From: STD2-77 sp964503935
GTDB lineage: Bacteria > Patescibacteriota > Minisyncoccia > JAHIHE01 > JAGLIN01
DNA: 6,057 nt
Reading direction: 5' to 3'
Assembly: GCA_964503935.1 (NCBI GenBank)
Contig: CAZDCJ010000053.1
Coordinates: 1-6,057, forward strand
Shown: positions 1 to 6,019 of the stretch, piece by piece
Position numbering within the stretch: position 1 is the stretch's first letter
How the letters are laid out: the number at the start of each line of letters is the position of its first letter
Position numbers and translations under genes: made by a program
Notes under the pieces: model-generated
Seen by the model: only the letters and a program-made list of their open reading frames with translations
The model's database searches: none
What the model was told of the DNA's origin: nothing

Positions 1-1
1 G

Positions 2-289
2 GGAGTGAAGGAAACGGTGAATAGTCCGACCTTCCTCATCATGAAGAAATATCCTCTTTCCGGGAAATATCGAGGCAGAGAATTCTATCATTTCGATTGC
101 TACCGGCTGAGGGGCGCCGAGGAAGTGGCGGACTTGGGCTGGGCGGAAATTCTTTCCGGCGCGGACAATCTGGTCTTCGTGGAGTGGCCGGAGAAGATCC
201 GCGAGATATTGCCGGAGAAAAGGATGGATGTGGTTTTTGATGATCTGGGCGCTGAGGTGCGCCGCATCACGTTCAAGGAACTAGAATAA
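2..289 (+). CDS. tsaE: TsaE, tRNA threonylcarbamoyladenosine (t6A) biosynthesis ATPase, 3' part
   Basis: Partial gene, cut by the left edge. TsaE is the small cytoplasmic P-loop ATPase that works with TsaB and TsaD to put threonylcarbamoyl on A37 of ANN-decoding tRNAs. Visible family landmarks are the SPTF segment just after the window edge, the HFDCYRL motif (bases 89-109, with the conserved Asp at 95-97), an LGWAEI stretch, and VEWPE (bases 179-193, with the conserved Glu). The reading frame is open to the edge, and the residues before SPTF (GVKETVN) fit the family's usual approach to this motif. The GTG at base 5 is therefore an internal valine, not a start. The Walker A loop and roughly the first third of the protein must lie upstream. 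The gene ends in TAA at 287-289. A 109-base gap separates it from the next gene. Family recognition is strong from motifs alone. Confidence 0.9.
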   Translation, partial: GVKETVNSPTFLIMKKYPLSGKYRGREFYHFDCYRLRGAEEVADLGWAEILSGADNLVFVEWPEKIREILPEKRMDVVFDDLGAEVRRITFKELE

Positions 290-352
290 GGATGCAGGGA
301 GTGTTGTACTTTTGATGATGCGATTCTGATCTTTTCCGAAGGGAAGTTACGG

Positions 353-368
353 TTGCCGAAGACGGCAA
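353..368 (+). other. Stem-loop in the tsaE-downstream intergenic gap
   Basis: TTGCCG (353-358) pairs perfectly with CGGCAA (363-368) around an AAGA loop. A weaker 4-bp hairpin (TTCC 334-337 with GGAA 342-345) lies just before it. No T-tract follows, so it is not a standard intrinsic terminator. It ends about 30 bases before the next start codon and could be a transcript-end structure or a leader element. The rest of 290-398 shows no other gene or convincing promoter. Confidence 0.35.
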
Positions 369-398
369 GGCCTAAAGACAATCGTTAATTCCAAACAT

Positions 399-740
399 AT
401 GATCACACGGGCGCAACTCAATGCTGCTTTGCGGGATCTGGAAGAGAGGCTGAAGAAAAATATCGACCTCCGGTTGGAGGCGCGGATGGCCGAATTGCGG
501 CAGGAGATGGAAGAGCATCTGGCAAGTCCGGGAGAACGACCGTTCCGGCGGGAAGAAGACCTGCGTCTCCTCATCGAGGAATCCATGGCGCAGCTCCGGG
601 AAGACTGCCGGCGGAACACAGAGGAAATCTGCGTGCTACGGGAGGAGTTGGAAGGGCTGGAGAAGGCCTTAGGGGTGATTTCCGGCTACTTCGCTGCTTC
701 CGAAGAAGATGGGGAGATCCGGGACGATCTTGGCTCGTGA
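399..740 (+). CDS. Small charged coiled-coil protein, hypothetical
   Basis: A 113-residue protein that I do not recognise as a named family. It is almost entirely charged alpha-helix. Long Glu/Arg/Lys/Leu stretches with heptad-like leucine spacing run from about residue 5 to 45 (RDLEERLKK..., MAELRQEMEE) and from about 52 to 90 (LRLLIEESMAQLRED..., LREELEGLEKAL). A SPGERPF break separates the two, and a short acidic tail follows. There is no signal peptide or membrane segment, so it is probably cytoplasmic and oligomeric. ATG 399 is the first in-frame start. No Shine-Dalgarno lies in front of it, but TTAATTCC occurs at 385-392. The TGA stop is 29 bases before the polA ATG, so co-transcription with polA is plausible. 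Short coiled-coil proteins of this type are common in small-genome bacteria; any role in replication or repair is only a guess. Confidence 0.7.
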   Translation: MITRAQLNAALRDLEERLKKNIDLRLEARMAELRQEMEEHLASPGERPFRREEDLRLLIEESMAQLREDCRRNTEEICVLREELEGLEKALGVISGYFAASEEDGEIRDDLGS

Positions 741-769
741 GTATCCGTTTAAACCAATCAGGCAACCAT

Positions 770-1478
770 ATGGCTAAAGACAAGACGTTCATTCTCATAG
801 ATTCCAATGCGATCATGCATCGCGCTTTCCATGCGCTTCCGCCGCTCACTACCAAGGAAGGGGAGGCAGTGAGCGTGCCGTACGGTTTCGCATCGATACT
901 GCTCCGGGTAATCAGGGAGCTTCGGCCCGATTATATCGCCTGCGCTTTCGATGTGGCGGGTGGGACTTTCCGTGACGAGATATTCGATCGGTATAAGGCG
1001 ACGCGCAAGAAGCCGGAGCAGGAATTCTACGAGCAGATAGATAGAGCCAAAGACGTGGCGCGGGCGATGAATATCCCCATCTACGAGCTTTCGGGGTATG
1101 AGGCGGATGACGTAATCGGGACAATCGTGACTCTCATCGATGAAGAGAAGGAGGGGATAACGACTTACATCGTGACGGGGGATATGGACGCTCTCCAGCT
1201 CATCGACAAACGGGTGAAAGTCTATTCTCTCAGAAAGGGCATCTCCGAGACGGTCATCTACGATGCGGACAAGGTGCAGGAGCGCTATGGTTTCCTGCCG
1301 GGGCAGGTCATAGATTTCAAAGCGCTCCGGGGAGACGCCTCGGATAATATTCCAGGGGTGCGCGGCATCGGGGAAAAGACCGCGACGATCATCCTTCAGG
1401 AATTCGGGTCGCTGGAGAATCTTTATGCGCGCATCGAGAACGGAGATATGGGCTCGCTCCGACCCAAAGCGGTGGAGA
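770..1478 (+). CDS. polA: DNA polymerase I, N-terminal 5'-nuclease part (interrupted by assembly gap)
   Basis: First 236 residues of DNA polymerase I, the replication and repair enzyme that removes Okazaki primers and fills gaps. This part is the 5'-3' exonuclease/flap endonuclease domain. The nine acidic metal-binding positions known from the Taq enzyme can be matched: D11 (LIDSN), D61 (AFDVAGGTFR), E111, D113 and D114 (YEADDVIGT), D138 and D140 (TGDMDALQL), D189 and D192 (GDASDNIPG). A helix-hairpin-helix DNA-binding loop follows (GVRGIGEKTA), so the nuclease looks active. I chose ATG 770 over the in-frame GTG 737. MAKDKTFILIDSN is the natural start of this family, and the GTG would add 11 unrelated residues and overlap the upstream stop. 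TTAAACC lies at 749-755; only a weak AGG is near. The frame runs open into the Ns at 1479, one base into codon 237. It continues as the fragment starting at 1579. Confidence 0.95.
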
Positions 1479-1578
1479 NNNNNNNNNNNNNNNNNNNNNN
1501 NNNNNNNNNNNNNNNNNNNNNNNNNNNNNNNNNNNNNNNNNNNNNNNNNNNNNNNNNNNNNNNNNNNNNNNNNNNNNN
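1479..1578. other. Assembly gap, 100 Ns inside polA
   Basis: A run of exactly 100 Ns, a conventional placeholder for a scaffold join of unknown length. polA reads in frame 2 before it and frame 1 after it. If the gene is intact, the true missing length must leave a remainder of 2 when divided by 3, which 100 does not. By comparison with Taq and E. coli PolA, the missing part is the end of the 5'-nuclease domain and the linker to the exonuclease-like domain, probably some tens of codons. Confidence 0.95.
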
Positions 1579-3423
1579 GAGAAGATAGGAAAAGTGAAAT
1601 GCCGCATCGTGGAAAGGAAAGACGATGTCGAGGAGCTTCTCGCGCGCCTTCGCGAGAGCGACCGCTTCGCGCTTGCGGCGCTGGAGAAAGAGCACCGTAT
1701 CGCCGAGCGCAACCTGATCGTGCTTATCTTCGCTTTTGATAAGGAGGAGATATTCTACGTGCCGGTCGGACATACGGACGGAGACATGCCGACTCTTTTC
1801 GATGAGGAGAATACGGCGAAAGAGGACTTTCTCATCCGGCTGAAGCCCTATCTTGAGGATCCGCGGCGCTGTAAGATCGGCTACGATCTCAAGCGGACGG
1901 CGGAGGCTCTGGCCTGTTGCGGTATCCGGTTAGGGGGAATGGAATTCGATGTGATGCTGGCGGCATATCTTCTCGACCCAGGCAAGCGCGACTACAGCAT
2001 GGAAAAGATCCTCTTCGAGAAACTTGGGGTGGATAAAGGGTGCGAGCTCATCACGCGGGAAGAAGAGAAGTTCTCCCCCGAGCCGGAGCTGGGGCTTCTG
2101 GCTTATCTTTTCGACCTTGTTGCCCAGCTTCGGGAAGACATCGAAGAGACTGGAATGGAGCGTCTCTTTACCAAGATCGAGATGCCGCTCATCGGCGTGC
2201 TTTATGATATCGAGATGCGGGGCGTGCGGATCGACACGAAGCTCTTGGGAAAGATTTCCGTAGGCGTGGACCGCGAGATCGCGCGGTTATCCGACACTAT
2301 CCACGAGATGGCCGGGGATGAGGAATTCAACATCAATTCTTCCCGCCAGCTGGCGGATATCCTCTTCTCTAAGATGAATATCCCGACAGCCGGCATCAAA
2401 AAAGGCAAGACCGGCTATTCGGTGGCAGCGAGCGAGCTGGAAAAGATGCGGGACATGGCGCCCATCATCGACTTCATCTCCGAATATCGCGAGCTCAGCA
2501 AGCTCAAGAACACTTATATCGATACGCTCCCTAAGCTCATCAATCCGGCGACCGGACGGCTACATACCACTTTCAACCAGAATGTCACCGCGACCGGACG
2601 GCTCTCGTCCACCGACCCCAATCTCCAGAATATACCTATCCGTACCGATCTCGGCCGGCAGATCCGCGAGGCGTTTATCGCCGAGGAAGACAGGGTCTTG
2701 CTCTCGGCGGATTATTCCCAGATTGAGCTTCGGATCATCGCGACCATCGCGGATGACAAGGATATGCAGGAGATCTTTCGGAGCGGGCGGGATATCCATA
2801 CCGCGACGGCAGCGGCCGTAAATGGCGTGCCGCTCGAGAAAGTGACGCCGGGAATGCGTCGCGCGGCCAAGGCGCTCAATTTCGGCGTCATTTATGGGAT
2901 GAGCGTCTTCGGTTTCGCGCAGTCGGCGGGAGTGAGCCGCGCCGAAGCCAAACGATTCATCGATAATTATATGAAGAAGTTTTCCGCGGTGGCGGCCTAC
3001 ATCGAGCAGTCCAAATCAGAAGCAGCGGAGAAAGGCTACGCCGAAACGCTGTGGGGACGGCGGCGGTATCTCCCCGAGCTCCATTCCCGAAACTCCATAG
3101 TACGCGCGGCCGCGGAGCGGATGGCTATCAATATGCCTATCCAGGGAACGGCGGCGGACCTCATGAAGATCAACATGATCAAGATTCACGAATGGGCGAA
3201 GAAATATAATGAGCAGTATCCCGATGCAGTGTGGACTCTCCTCCAAGTGCATGACGAACTCGTCTTCTCCGTAAAGGAAGAATTCCTGTCGGAAGTCGGC
3301 TCTTTCGTGAAGGAGACGATGGAGAAGGGTCATATCAAGTTCGATGGCCGCGACATCGATTTCGCCGTGCCGATCGAAGTCAGCCTCAAGACGGGCAAGG
3401 ATTGGGGGAGAATGGAAAAATAA
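1579..3423 (+). CDS. polA: DNA polymerase I, exonuclease-like and polymerase domains (continuation after gap)
   Basis: C-terminal 614 residues of the same polymerase. The frame is already open at the first base after the Ns (EKIGK...), so GTG 1594 is not a real start. Bases ~1594-2150 form a 3'-5' exonuclease-like domain that has lost its catalytic acids. The FAFDTE position reads FALAAL (GCG at 1675 and CTG at 1681 replace Asp and Glu), and the later KYD position reads KRT. Proofreading is therefore probably absent, as in Taq. The polymerase domain is intact: TATGRLSSTDPNLQNIP near 2587; motif A DYSQIELR with catalytic Asp at 2710-2712; the O-helix RRAAKALNFGVIYG with Lys 2869, Phe 2881 and Tyr 2893; GRRRYLPEL near 3055; motif C VHDE with Asp 3253 and Glu 3256. 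The O-helix Phe is the E. coli-type residue that disfavours dideoxynucleotides. The TAA at 3421 sits at the usual family end (TGKDWG). Confidence 0.96.
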   Translation, partial: EKIGKVKCRIVERKDDVEELLARLRESDRFALAALEKEHRIAERNLIVLIFAFDKEEIFYVPVGHTDGDMPTLFDEENTAKEDFLIRLKPYLEDPRRCKIGYDLKRTAEALACCGIRLGGMEFDVMLAAYLLDPGKRDYSMEKILFEKLGVDKGCELITREEEKFSPEPELGLLAYLFDLVAQLREDIEETGMERLFTKIEMPLIGVLYDIEMRGVRIDTKLLGKISVGVDREIARLSDTIHEMAGDEEFNINSSRQLADILFSKMNIPTAGIKKGKTGYSVAASELEKMRDMAPIIDFISEYRELSKLKNTYIDTLPKLINPATGRLHTTFNQNVTATGRLSSTDPNLQNIPIRTDLGRQIREAFIAEEDRVLLSADYSQIELRIIATIADDKDMQEIFRSGRDIHTATAAAVNGVPLEKVTPGMRRAAKALNFGVIYGMSVFGFAQSAGVSRAEAKRFIDNYMKKFSAVAAYIEQSKSEAAEKGYAETLWGRRRYLPELHSRNSIVRAAAERMAINMPIQGTAADLMKINMIKIHEWAKKYNEQYPDAVWTLLQVHDELVFSVKEEFLSEVGSFVKETMEKGHIKFDGRDIDFAVPIEVSLKTGKDWGRMEK

Positions 3424-3461
3424 CGGATAGCCGATAACGTATGATGGAATAAATGTCCGTT
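3422..3461 (+). other. Inverted repeat overlapping the polA stop
   Basis: AACGGATA (3422-3429) can pair with TGTCCGTT (3454-3461) over 8 positions with one G-U pair, around a 24-base loop. It starts inside the polA stop codon and is followed by CATCCTTTT. It may be a weak transcript-end structure. The large loop keeps confidence low. Confidence 0.3.
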
Positions 3462-3479
3462 CATCCTTTTGGCGGTGGT

Positions 3480-3502
3480 GGGTCTTCGGACCCGGTCCTT
3501 TT
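3480..3502 (+). terminator. Candidate intrinsic terminator of polA
   Basis: GGGTC (3480-3484), a TTCG loop and GACCC (3489-3493) form a perfect 5-bp hairpin capped by the very stable C(UUCG)G tetraloop. GGTCCTTTT follows. The T-run is short and separated from the stem. Alternatively, GGAC (3488-3491) can pair with GTCC (3495-3498) directly before TTTT (3499-3502). The location, 57 bases past the polA stop and before an independently promoted gene, supports a terminator role. Confidence 0.45.
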
Positions 3503-3587
3503 GCTTGCATTTGGGCAAGCGGGATTTGTCCCGCGCTGCTGTCCTGAGCGGCTGAAAAGTAATGCGCGCAGGTTAAGACCTGCTACT
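3503..3587. repeat. Array of four tandem small palindromes (REP-like)
   Basis: Four hairpins lie nearly end to end. GCTTGC/GCAAGC (3503-3508 with 3515-3520) and GCGGGA/TCCCGC (3519-3524 with 3529-3534, TTTG loop) are perfect. GCTGCT/AGCGGC (3535-3540 with 3547-3552) has one G-U pair. GCAGGT/ACCTGC (3568-3573 with 3578-3583, TAAG loop) is perfect. The last is flanked by AGTA (3558-3561) and TACT (3584-3587), which also pair. Read on the minus strand, the last palindrome begins GTAG-CAGGTC, the tetranucleotide-plus-hairpin layout typical of REP elements. No transposase is present here. A structured non-coding RNA is an alternative. Confidence 0.5.
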
Positions 3588-3678
3588 CCGATCATGCCTG
3601 TGAAAGCGATGTCTTCGGAACCGCTCTTATCTCATTCTGTCATGGTTTGCGCTTCTTCTTCCGCTATTTTTCCATTTG

Positions 3679-3687
3679 TGATAAAAT
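3679..3687 (+). promoter_or_regulatory. Candidate extended -10 promoter of the beta-helix gene
   Basis: TGATAAAAT fits an extended -10 box (TG-N-TAAAAT, core 3682-3687). The -35 region (about 3659-3664, TTCCGC) is poor, which an extended -10 can tolerate. Transcription from here would give a leader of roughly 80 bases. A second TAAAAT (3727-3732) sits in a 9-base direct repeat of the same box (ATAAAATCT at 3681-3689 and 3726-3734). A third AT-rich box (TAGATAAAAAT) ends at 3762, close to the start codon. Which of these is used cannot be decided from sequence. Confidence 0.4.
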
Positions 3688-3777
3688 CTATTTGAATGAC
3701 AGATGGCGTGCGTCTTGATGCGAAAATAAAATCTCCAGTGCGTTTTTCTTTTAGATAAAAATGTTAACCATTCCATC

Positions 3778-5937
3778 ATGCAAAGCTTAAAGCATAAAAT
3801 AGGCCTGACCTTATCTTTGGTTGCGGTTTTTTTTATCTTGCCGCAGGAAATCGCCTTGGCTTCCGTCGCGGAATGTGATTATTCCAAGGAGTACGATGAT
3901 CCGAAGACGATCTATCTTGATCCCGGTTCCGATCAGGACGATATCAACGGGGCGATCCAGCAGCTCGACGGCACCAGCAAGATATCGGTCTTTCTCAAAG
4001 AAGGGGAATATGTCATCACCGATTCGATCAATATGAAGGAATATTCCATCCTGGAAGGAGACCAGAAAGCTATCCTCACCATCGAGGATCACGCCGGCTG
4101 GACGGTGAAAAAGCCCCTCATCACCGCCCCCGAGGGCACCAGCAACATGGAGGTCAAATGCTTCCAGATCGACGGCAATTATTATCCGGACGAGAAGCCG
4201 GAGGCGAAGAACTATTCCGCGGCTTCCGATTCCTGCTACCGGCCGCTTTCCTGGAACTCCGATTTCTCCGACTGCGAAGAAAAGACCGATGACCGGCTTT
4301 TGGGGCGGGGGTATTACGATATGGTGCACTGGACCGGCGGAGAGATGCTCTCGGTGCACGATATGTATATGCATGACGGCGCCGGAGACGGGATGCGCAT
4401 CGACAAGGCCCGCGAGGCGAAATTCTACGACAATCTCGTCTACAAGCTGGGGCATGACGCGGTGGCATACTACAATAGCGAATTCATGGAGGCGTGGCGC
4501 AATCGTATCACCACCCGTGGCAATGCCGGAATCCGCGTGGAGAACTCCAATTACGTCTCGGTGCATGACAACGTCATCGAGTCTTTTGACGCCTGGGACG
4601 GCGGCGGCGCGGGGGTGGAAGTGGTGCGCGATGACCGTGGGAGCCTTCCTATGGATCAGATCTATATCTATTACAACACCTTCCATCATACTTACGGGCC
4701 GGGGGTGTATATCGTGGCGAGCGGGACTTATGGCAAGGATGATCTGGAAGCGTACGTGCGCAATAACATCTTCTATGAGACCGGGATGAACTACAGTATC
4801 AACTGGGTGGGCGCTATCGTCACCAGCGGGTGGTACAATCTCCATATCCTCAATAACACTATCCATAAGGCTTATAATTACGGCATCCTGGCGGCAATCA
4901 CGGCGAACAATGTCTCGTATGACGACTACGTGATAGAGACCAAGAACAATATCATCTTCAAGACGCAGAAGAGGCGTAACACCGACGGCAATGTCGATCA
5001 TCTGCAGAACGGATTCGGTATTCACAATCTCGCGAAGGAGACGCACACCATTACCGTTTCCTATAGTGATATCTGGTACAATATGGGCGGCGACATCATC
5101 GGGCACGGGATCGAGTTGGGCGAAGGCAATATCACCCTTGACCCCAGGGTCGTGGACGAGGTGGGGCATGACTACCATCTCAAGGACAACTCTCCTGCTA
5201 TCGATGCCGGAGATCCGGACGATGATTACAACAAGGAGCTGGCTCCTAACGGTGACCGGATTGATATGGGCCGGTACGGGAACACTATAGAGGCGGGCAA
5301 GGGGCACGCCGGTTTCGCTTCGGCTATCAGCGCCCGGAGCGGTTCCGACGGTATGAGTTCGGAGACGGCGACCAATGTGTATTCCGGTGACGGCGGCCAG
5401 TGGGCGGATGAGACTGAGATCCGGCTGGATCTGCCTTCTTACTGGGATCCGGGAGCAGCGGTCACGGATGCCAGTCTTGTGACGAGCGTCACGCCGGCGG
5501 CGGTGGCGGCCCGCCGGGCATTGGAGGACATATACGGCGCTTTGGGAGAAAGCATGGGTTCCGCTACCGCTGATTGCACGGCCATAGATGAACCGGGCGG
5601 ATTGATCCCGTGCGGACGGAACACGGACAGTAACGATACGACGTGGAACGAATGCGATAAATGCGACCTCTGTGCTATCGTCCTCATGTGCCAGCTCATC
5701 ATCGAATTCATGGTGAAGATCGCGGCGGTCGCGGCCAATCTGGCCATCATCGTCGCCGGTCTCCTCTATATCCTCGCGGCCAGCAAGACGAACCTGATCG
5801 CGCAATCGAAACTGATGCTCAAATATACCATCTTAGGCTTCGTGGTAGTCTTCGCGGCATGGCTCATCGTGGACACGCTGCTTACTCTCTTCGGATACAT
5901 CGATCCGATGGGAGGGGAGTGGTACACGACGTGTTAG
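3778..5937 (+). CDS. Secreted right-handed beta-helix protein with C-terminal T4SS-pilin-like membrane domain
   Basis: 719 residues. A signal peptide comes first (Lys at 5 and 7, hydrophobic 8-21, likely cleavage after A28 or A31). A right-handed parallel beta-helix runs from about 45 to 455. Its coils show the recurring N-N-x-I/F...G-I pattern: HDGAGDGMRI ~199-208, DNLVY ~218, NAGIRV ~249, HDNVIE ~263, YNTF ~299, RNNIF ~328, LNNTIH ~358, KNNIIF ~389. DYHLKDNSPAIDAGDP (465-480) and GDRIDMGRYG (492-501) close the helix, as in NosD/DUF1565-like surface proteins. After a Ser/Ala/Gly/Asp-rich linker comes a pilin-like module: IPCGR (610-614), CDKCDLC (626-632), membrane helices at ~648-668 and ~683-705 around a lysine-bearing loop, and terminal Cys719. 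This resembles the VirB2-type 'T4SS pilin' family of CPR bacteria. The topology implies an extracellular helix anchored in the membrane. No lyase or other catalytic site is recognisable. ATG 3778 fits the signal peptide; TTAACC lies at 3764-3769. Confidence 0.88.
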   Translation: MQSLKHKIGLTLSLVAVFFILPQEIALASVAECDYSKEYDDPKTIYLDPGSDQDDINGAIQQLDGTSKISVFLKEGEYVITDSINMKEYSILEGDQKAILTIEDHAGWTVKKPLITAPEGTSNMEVKCFQIDGNYYPDEKPEAKNYSAASDSCYRPLSWNSDFSDCEEKTDDRLLGRGYYDMVHWTGGEMLSVHDMYMHDGAGDGMRIDKAREAKFYDNLVYKLGHDAVAYYNSEFMEAWRNRITTRGNAGIRVENSNYVSVHDNVIESFDAWDGGGAGVEVVRDDRGSLPMDQIYIYYNTFHHTYGPGVYIVASGTYGKDDLEAYVRNNIFYETGMNYSINWVGAIVTSGWYNLHILNNTIHKAYNYGILAAITANNVSYDDYVIETKNNIIFKTQKRRNTDGNVDHLQNGFGIHNLAKETHTITVSYSDIWYNMGGDIIGHGIELGEGNITLDPRVVDEVGHDYHLKDNSPAIDAGDPDDDYNKELAPNGDRIDMGRYGNTIEAGKGHAGFASAISARSGSDGMSSETATNVYSGDGGQWADETEIRLDLPSYWDPGAAVTDASLVTSVTPAAVAARRALEDIYGALGESMGSATADCTAIDEPGGLIPCGRNTDSNDTTWNECDKCDLCAIVLMCQLIIEFMVKIAAVAANLAIIVAGLLYILAASKTNLIAQSKLMLKYTILGFVVVFAAWLIVDTLLTLFGYIDPMGGEWYTTC

Positions 5938-5942
5938 CCTCG

Positions 5943-5998
5943 TTCCGGACCACGGGAGAAGCCGGCTGACCCGGGAGGAGGACGGGAAGGCGCCGGAA
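5943..5998 (+). other. GC-rich inverted repeat between the last two genes
   Basis: TTCCGG (5943-5948) and CCGGAA (5993-5998) are perfect inverted copies around a GC-rich interior that contains the self-complementary GCCGGC and CCCGGG. Only a short ATTTAAT follows. It could be a weak terminator or a transcript-stability structure between the beta-helix gene and the next gene. A long loop and lack of a T-tract make this tentative. Confidence 0.2.
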
Positions 5999-6019
5999 TT
6001 TAATCAGCAAATTAACCCT

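Noticed and set aside
5..7. GTG as the start of tsaE
   Set aside because: The frame is open to the window edge, and the visible protein begins in the middle of the TsaE fold, after the missing Walker A loop.
737..739. GTG as the polA start overlapping the upstream stop
   Set aside because: It adds 11 residues unlike PolA. ATG 770 gives the normal family N-terminus.
1594..1596. GTG as an independent start of a Klenow-like polymerase gene
   Set aside because: The frame is already open from the first base after the Ns and matches the continuing PolA domain order, so this is an artefact of the gap.
3469..3640. Open minus-strand stretch across the palindromes, reading like ...TGMIGVAGLNLRALLFSR... 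and ending in a Pro-rich tail
   Set aside because: It is short, bounded by a TGA, and explained by the palindromes themselves. No start context or family match can be seen.
3453..3695. 80-codon + strand open frame in the intergenic region
   Set aside because: It runs straight through the hairpin array and the likely promoter, has no ribosome site, and shows no domain. The later in-frame ATG at 3593 gives only a 33-residue peptide, with no support for either start.
3424..3777. tRNA, SRP RNA or CRISPR array in the large intergenic region
   Set aside because: There is no T-arm GGTTCGAAT-like motif, no SRP tetraloop signature, and no regularly spaced identical repeats; the palindromes differ in sequence.
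3811..5805. Very long open frame (664 codons) on the minus strand, opposite the beta-helix gene
   Set aside because: It is the antisense shadow of a gene with clear domains and a signal peptide. Its translation is rich in Arg/His/Asp/Ile/Val with no recognisable motif, as expected from complementing GC-biased codons.
5661..5969. 102-codon + strand frame overlapping the end of the beta-helix gene
   Set aside because: It is an Arg/His-rich out-of-frame translation of the membrane domain; the overlapping frame clearly encodes the two hydrophobic helices.
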